Source of the DNA: Theodoxus fluviatilis
Lineage: Eukaryota; Mollusca; Gastropoda; Cycloneritida; Neritidae
NCBI GenBank assembly: GCA_034096865.1
Contig: JAWQFJ010016988.1
Location: 50,001-87,500, forward strand
Length of the DNA stretch: 37,500 bases
Direction of reading: 5' to 3'
Both the position numbers and the translations under genes were made by a program. This document shows positions 32,437 to 37,500 of the stretch, one piece after another; within the stretch, counting starts at the first letter, position 1, and each line of letters begins with the position of its first letter. Below the pieces are notes generated by a model, which saw nothing but the letters and a program-made list of their open reading frames with translations, was not told the DNA's origin and ran no database searches.

Positions 32437-32438
<2 letters not shown>
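32304..32438 (+). CDS. Host gene exon 4
   Basis: A 135-bp exon following GGTGGTGGCAG; it encodes EYSRLLQPTEGELGEEGIPR, GLRNSWERIKGDVESLPDMW and KQYCK, phase 0. The donor is GTCTCTCT: the GT is the first dinucleotide of a long CT microsatellite and is a weak match to consensus. The acidic and amphipathic composition continues the helical character of the earlier exons. The acceptor lacks a strong pyrimidine tract (it is GT-rich), so inclusion may be regulated. Confidence 0.6.
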
Positions 32439-32872
<434 letters not shown>

Positions 32873-32928
32873 CTTGTCTTAGTTCTTTGTGATGCTGTTT
32901 TCCATCCTACCCCACTGCTTTTTGACTC

Positions 32929-33778
32929 ACATGCGAAGCAAAAGTGAGTCTATGTACTCACCCGTTTCGTCCGTCCGGGCGTCCGGGCGTCCGGGCGTCC
33001 GAAAATTTTAACGTTGGAATTTTCTCGGAGACTATTAAGTCTATCAACACCAAATGTGGCATGATGGTGTATGATGACAAGACCTCAAAAAACACACATA
33101 GTGACTTAACCTTGCTTCAAGGTCAAGGTCGCAATGGGCCATAAATGTTGTCTAAAAAACAGCCATTTTTCACATTTTCTCAATTTTCTCTGAAGTTTTG
33201 AGATTGGATACCTGACCTATATATGGTATATAGGGCAAAGTAAGCCCTATCTTTCGATACCTGTTTGGTTGACCTTGCTTCAAGGTCAAGGTCACAGGAG
33301 CTCTTCAAAGTTGGATTGTATACATATTTTGAAGTGACCTTGACCCTGAACTATGGAAGATAACTGTTTCAAACTTAATAATTATGTGGGGCACATGTTA
33401 TACCTTCATCATGAGACACATTTGGTCACATATCATCAAGGTCAAGGTCAAGGTCACTTTGACCCTTATGAAATGTGACCAAAATGGGGTAGTGAACCAC
33501 TAAAAGTGACCATATCTCATGGTAGAAAGTGCCAATAAGCACCATTGTGCTTCCTATGTCTTGAATTAACAGCTTTGTGTTGCATGACCTTGGATGACCT
33601 TGACCTTGGGTCAAGGTCACAGGTATTTTGGTAGGAAAAATGTGTAAAGCATTTCTTAGTGTATGATGTCATTGGTAGGTTTAGTTGTTTAACCTTGACC
33701 TTGAAGGTCACCTGAAGGTCAAGGTCATATAAAGGTCAAGGTCAGACATGTGAGTCGTATGGGCTTTGCCCTTCTTGT
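32929..33778 (-). repeat. Half-site-rich interspersed repeat, copy D
   Basis: An 850-bp reverse-orientation copy with the same ends as C (TTTTTGACTCACATGCGAAG and GGGCTTTGCCCTTCTTGT). It lies in host intron 4. Compared with C it has an extra AAGGTC step near 33440 and fewer CCGTCCG units near its start. Confidence 0.9.
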
Positions 33779-33837
33779 TTCTTATCTGACCGCGTTTCCA
33801 TATTGCAATGGGCCAGCGGCCTAAAATATCAAGTTTT

Positions 33838-33996
33838 CAGTCAGTCAGTCAGTCAGTCAGTCAGTCAGTCAGTCAGTCAGTCAGTCAGTCAGTCAGTCAG
33901 TCTCTCTCTCTGTCTCTCTCTCTCTCTGTATCTCTGTCTCTGTCTCTCTCTCTCTCTGTGTCTGTCTGTATCTATCTTTCTCTCTCTCTGTCTCTC

Positions 33997-34030
<34 letters not shown>
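33838..34030. repeat. CAGT tetranucleotide then CT microsatellite
   Basis: About 15 CAGT units (33838-33900) run straight into a CT/TGTCT tract (33901-34030). The serine-rich frames across it are not genes. Confidence 0.95.
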
Positions 34031-34279
34031 AACTAATTTTAACCCATTCCTATCTGTCCTCCACCCGTCTTTTGATAGCATCGTTTGATTCCATACAGTA
34101 AAAACTAACGTTTTGGAATAGTTTCTTATTACGAGACGCTGCGCCGAACACAGGCGAAGAAAAAACTTCACTTGCATGTGCTCCCTCACTCTCTTACCAG
34201 CAGTGTCACCAGCTTCACTATAGGATCGACAGTTTTACTTTTCTCTTTCTCCAAACAACCAGTTACAGGGGCGGACGAG

Positions 34280-34490
34280 GCGGGGGGGGGGGGGGTTCCG
34301 GGACTTTCCGGAAAGAATTTATTTTCATCAAAATGCGCCAGATTAGACCATTTTGCAGCCTTCCTACCACCCCCCCCCCTCTTTGCTGTGCCGGCTGAGC
34401 ACTTTGCGCGTTCACAGCCCCCCCCCCCCCCCGGTTCCTAAAAAGAAGTTTGGAACCCACCCCCCCCACCCCCCAAAAAAAAAAAAGAAG
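34280..34490. repeat. Poly-G / poly-C low-complexity patches
   Basis: There is a G run at about 34282-34294, C runs near 34372, 34419 and 34462, and an A run near 34477. The G-runs on opposite strands could form local quadruplex or hairpin structures, and such runs are prone to sequencing error. No coding sequence is supported. Confidence 0.8.
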
Positions 34491-34711
34491 AAAGAACTGA
34501 TCCGTTCCTGAGTTAAAGGGCCAGTCTCTCCTCAATTACGCTGGTGTTCGTATGGAATTTCTCCTGGCTAGTTGCTCATGACGGTTTCTGAATCTATTTA
34601 ATGCTGCTACTATAAATTGAACGCAGAAAACGAGATTTATGCGTCGGTTGAACCAATCGGCAGCCACTGTTCTTAAAAAAAGATGTGGTTTGGCGCGAGC
34701 GAGGGTGAGCG

Positions 34712-34932
34712 ATGGCGAGTGAGACGAACTAGACGACAAGTTCTGAAGAACTTACGTCCGACAATGAGGAACCGGAGTTGCATTGCACAGGAGAGAATAT
34801 AAGCCTGAATCGCTTTGAAGCGCAGTTGCTCCGACTTACGAAGAGAGCGAGAACTGTGAGCATGAAAGCCGCAGTGAATGACAACAACGTAGCGCTCGAG
34901 GCGAAGTCGGCATTCATTGGCGATCGAGTGCG
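34712..34932 (+). pseudogene. Broken N-terminal reading frame inside the TTAA element
   Basis: ATG at 34712 gives MASETN, a TAG, and then in the same frame TTSSEELTSDNEEPELHCTG, NISLNRFEAQLLRL and TKRARTVSMKAAVND. The acidic, Ser-rich start is typical of transposon accessory proteins but I cannot name it. The single stop and loss of any downstream domain make it non-functional. Confidence 0.4.
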
Positions 34933-34974
34933 TGGAATACACTTTTGTTTCATTTTATTTTCTGCATCGAAACA

Positions 34975-35090
34975 GCACATATTCACGCGCACGCGCGCGC
35001 ACACATGCACACGCATACAGACACACATACACACACACCACAAAACAAACAAACACACAAACACACACACAACAACAACAACAACACAAA
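34975..35090. repeat. CA/CG and AAC microsatellite
   Basis: Runs of ACGCGC, ACACAC and AACAAC interrupt the TTAA element. The flanking open frames are low-complexity. Confidence 0.9.
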
Positions 35091-36129
35091 TCAAAATACC
35101 TTAATGCGATTCTTTTCCTTGTCGATATTATGATAGCAATCTTATGATGTGCTGTGCTGTGCAGTGATACTTTGATAAATATGCAAGCATCTGTCACATC
35201 AATGCCGAGTTGGGCATTCAGTAGCACTCCAATTTTCTTCATAAAAAATAAGACTCAGCTAGCTTCTTTATGAGTCTGGGAGTTCCCTTGTTATCCACTT
35301 GTGGGAATATGTCTTTCTACTAGAATGAATCCCATGCTTCTTATACAGAGATGCGGTGTATATCAAGCAACTGTATTGCACAGCTGAGGCTGCATCTATG
35401 TAGAATTAGTGCAAGAGCCAGTGACCAAGTGGGCCTTGAAGTTTGCCTCACACACACTTACTTTCTGGTGGCCCACGCTGCTTGGGGCCCCCCATGTCCG
35501 AGCTACTGGGGTAGCCCCAAAAGCTCCACGGATATTGGCTCCAGCTGAGGAGGGGGGTATCGTGCGGCAGCTGCCGTATGTGAACTCAGATTATAAGAAT
35601 CAGGAAAAGTCTTTGATTAGACTGGAGATTAGAATGCAGATCACCAATGTACTGCACTTCTCAGCCACTATTATTGTGTTGGGAATGGAAGATGGCTTTT
35701 CACATTTCCTCTCTTTTTGTTGTTGTTGTGAAAATATTATTTTCCATAAACTGTGTGCCTCTATTCATGTTTAATAATTTCGACCTTCAGGTGCCTTTGT
35801 GACTGATGTGAGCCAGTAGCCAGCCCAGAGAGTAATGGTACACCATTTGATAACTTCGTCATCTCATTAACATGTTCTAAGAAGATCCCTTTCAAACAAT
35901 TGTGTTGTTTTTTTCAGTTTGTGTTCCGCTTACTTCATATGTATACTATGCAAAGTTTCTTCACGTCCTTCACTCATTGTTCTTCAGTAATGATGGTGAC
36001 AGGTGCATTCCTCAATTCACTCGTATAAACAATAAAAATACACGGCTTAAAACAAAATGTAATAAGCAAACTTTCCTGAGATTCCACTGAGAGAGAGAGA
36101 AAAAAAAGATCTCCATGATTTCATTTGTA
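35091..36129. other. Interior of TTAA element, no recognised gene
   Basis: AT-rich sequence without a supported domain or exon. The open frames near 35351-35774 have no similarity I recognise. Confidence 0.4.
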
Positions 36130-36130
36130 T

Positions 36131-36536
36131 TTATGTGGTCGAAGATACCAAATGACTGTAAAATGACGGAGGACGTAGCCTATCATTCTCAAAGTTTAAT
36201 CTTGTCACGTTCGAGCAATGTGCTGTTCCGGAGTCTGCAATCTCCGATAATATCGGTGCGGTTGATGTTCTGACAGAAGGCACAGCAGTGGGTTTTAACC
36301 GAAGCTCCTTTACAAAACCCAAATACCACGTCTGGTAGTCAGACAGAATAGTCGTCAGGTGTAAAATGTGCTGACCATACAAATGTCCGCTTATCCCCGT
36401 GGTAAAATATTGTCCCGCCATTTGAATGAAGCGGTTCCAGCGTGACCATCAGTTTCTGTCGCTTGGAGTTTCGTGCAGTAAGACAACTATTTGTTTCCTC
36501 ATTGCCACAACCACCTACCACACACCTTGCAGGCAT
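36131..36536 (-). pseudogene. THAP-type zinc-finger remnant
   Basis: From ATG at 36536 the frame reads MPARCVVGGCGN, the common THAP opening (C5 and C10 zinc ligands), then DKRTFVWSAHFTPDDYS. The usual Cys before SAHF is Trp here, so one zinc ligand is lost. A frameshift near 36350 separates this from ELRLKPTAVPSVRTS, which matches the AVPTxF-type end of the domain. THAP domains bind DNA in P-element, Kolobok and related transposases. Confidence 0.65.
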
Positions 36537-37188
36537 GGTGAATCCCACAGAGGCACAGAGGCAGAAATGATAAATTCCTAAACACACGTTGGTGATAATG
36601 AAATCCCGCTGCAGTAGTTTGTGATGACTGGAGATCGACCTCTTCCGTTGGTGACGTCATGTGCTCGCGCCTCGATTCCAGCCGTTCGTCTCGACTGGAT
36701 TCATTTTGTTCTTCCGCAAACTGCGACAAACGGTGGCGTACTGGTAGAAAAAGACCGCACGTTATATTTGAATTTTGCATGTCAGAATTGACCTACCAGC
36801 CCATACAGAGAGATTTATTTTCTTATCAAATACGGAAATCTCGAAATGTGCTATTTCCATGAGACTGGCCCTTTAACTTGAACTGTTCGAAAACGTCTGC
36901 TACTGCTAGTCCCCTGGACTTCCGGTATATAGATCTATGTTTACAAGTCACACCGTTTGGAATAGTTTCAACGATAATCATGCTAAAATACGTTTCGAAA
37001 AAGCTACTGTTTTATAACAACGTTTAAACAAATGTAATATACATATACACGTTTTAAGAAATAAAAAGTTTAATACTTCTGATAATTGTTCATACAAAGA
37101 CACATTGATAGATTGATAATGTTTGAAAACGTGTACAGTCACAAAATGTACATTTTAATCAGAGCTGGCACTTAAAAAAAACATGTTG

Positions 37189-37249
37189 GGGCCTTACATA
37201 GCCAAATAAGGGTGAGAGGCCCTTAACAATGAACATTCATTCATTTCTT
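37189..37249 (+). repeat. Retroposon-like tail, second copy
   Basis: GGGCCTTACATAGCCAAATA, GAGGCCCTTAACAAT and GAACATTCATTCATT match the fragment at 31108-31165. It ends a few bases before the acceptor of the proposed last host exon. Confidence 0.6.
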
Positions 37250-37256
37250 CTCCCAG

Positions 37257-37406
37257 TTGTCGGGAGGCCGTGGCGACGACAAGCGGCCGAGTGGAGACAA
37301 CGCTACCCAGCGATGCAGGAGCGCCAGCCGTCGCTGTCGTGGAGGTGAGGAGTCGGAGCAGGCTGCAGATGTAAAGGACGATTTCTCCCTCGACCTTCAC
37401 GTCTAG
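37257..37406 (+). CDS. Host gene exon 5: proposed C-terminus
   Basis: Acceptor TTTCTTCTCCCAG leads into 150 bp that read, in phase 0, LSGGRGDDKRPSGDNATQRC, RSASRRCRGGEESEQAADVK and DDFSLDLHV, then TAG. Phase matches exon 4. The Arg/Ser-rich and acidic tail has no recognised fold. An internal GTGAGG at 37346 could be an alternative donor. Intermediate exons between 32438 and here cannot be excluded. Confidence 0.5.
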   Translation: MSGGRGDDKRPSGDNATQRCRSASRRCRGGEESEQAADVKDDFSLDLHV

Positions 37407-37500
37407 TCCACAGTTAGAGTTGCGTCCCCCTCCCCCTCTCTCCCAGGACAAGAGTGTAGCACCTTGCTGCTGTGACACCGCTCTCCAGCCAGAGAGAAGC

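Larger units (their letters stand above)
34517..36872. mobile_element. TTAA-flanked DNA transposon remnant, Kolobok-like
   Basis: Terminal inverted repeats AGGGCCAGTCTC (34517-34528) and GAGACTGGCCCT (36861-36872) match exactly and are each flanked by TTAA. TTAA duplications, an AGGG-type terminus and a THAP-like domain inside together suggest the Kolobok superfamily. piggyBac also targets TTAA but does not usually carry THAP. The 2.36-kb interior has two broken, convergent coding remnants and no complete transposase. It lies in host intron 4. Confidence 0.65.

Overview
This is eukaryotic, repeat-rich DNA, most likely from a marine gastropod mollusc. That guess rests on the long introns, abundant microsatellites, CR1/L2-type LINEs and a mollusc-like interspersed repeat; species is not resolved. 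There are no operons, CRISPR arrays or recognisable RNA genes. Genes are split into exons, so coding calls rest on conserved residues plus splice consensus and phase agreement between exons.

Layout. 1-3.7 kb: inverted-repeat and tandem-repeat debris. 4.3-6.4 kb (minus strand): the first two coding exons of mitochondrial proline dehydrogenase; the rest lies left of the window. 7.9-9.04 kb: a microsatellite block, then a candidate minus-strand exon dominated by a 27-bp (9-residue) tandem array. 9.9-10.5 kb: a LINE fragment. 10.96-12.76 kb: a 50-bp satellite of about 35 units. 12.9-16.3 kb (minus): a nearly complete CR1/L2-like LINE with one frameshift and one nonsense codon. 16.3-19.4 kb: two copies of an ~0.86-kb repeat packed with nuclear-receptor-type half-sites. 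The second copy has landed inside a plus-strand CR1-like LINE, which resumes on its far side.

19.8-37.4 kb: a plus-strand host gene of unknown function, predicted as five exons (about 231 codons). All boundaries are phase 0; the first two exons are separated from the next three by a 10.3-kb intron. Inside that intron, on the opposite strand (28.75-23.22 kb), is the most striking feature: an apparently functional, spliced DDE-transposase-like gene. An 817-codon exon carries the candidate catalytic acidic residues. It joins in phase to an exon made of 33 ten-residue units, then to two short exons encoding a compact C-terminal module. Only one 29-bp unit in the array breaks the frame. Copies of a CGTAAGTWAC-type motif lie on both sides of this gene and may be transposase-binding sites.

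The right end holds two more half-site-rich repeat copies in total for the right half (one in the transposase-like gene's intron, one in host intron 4), long GA and CT microsatellites around host exon 4, and a decayed 2.36-kb TTAA-flanked DNA transposon with a THAP-like zinc-finger remnant (Kolobok-like). The presumed last host exon closes the window.
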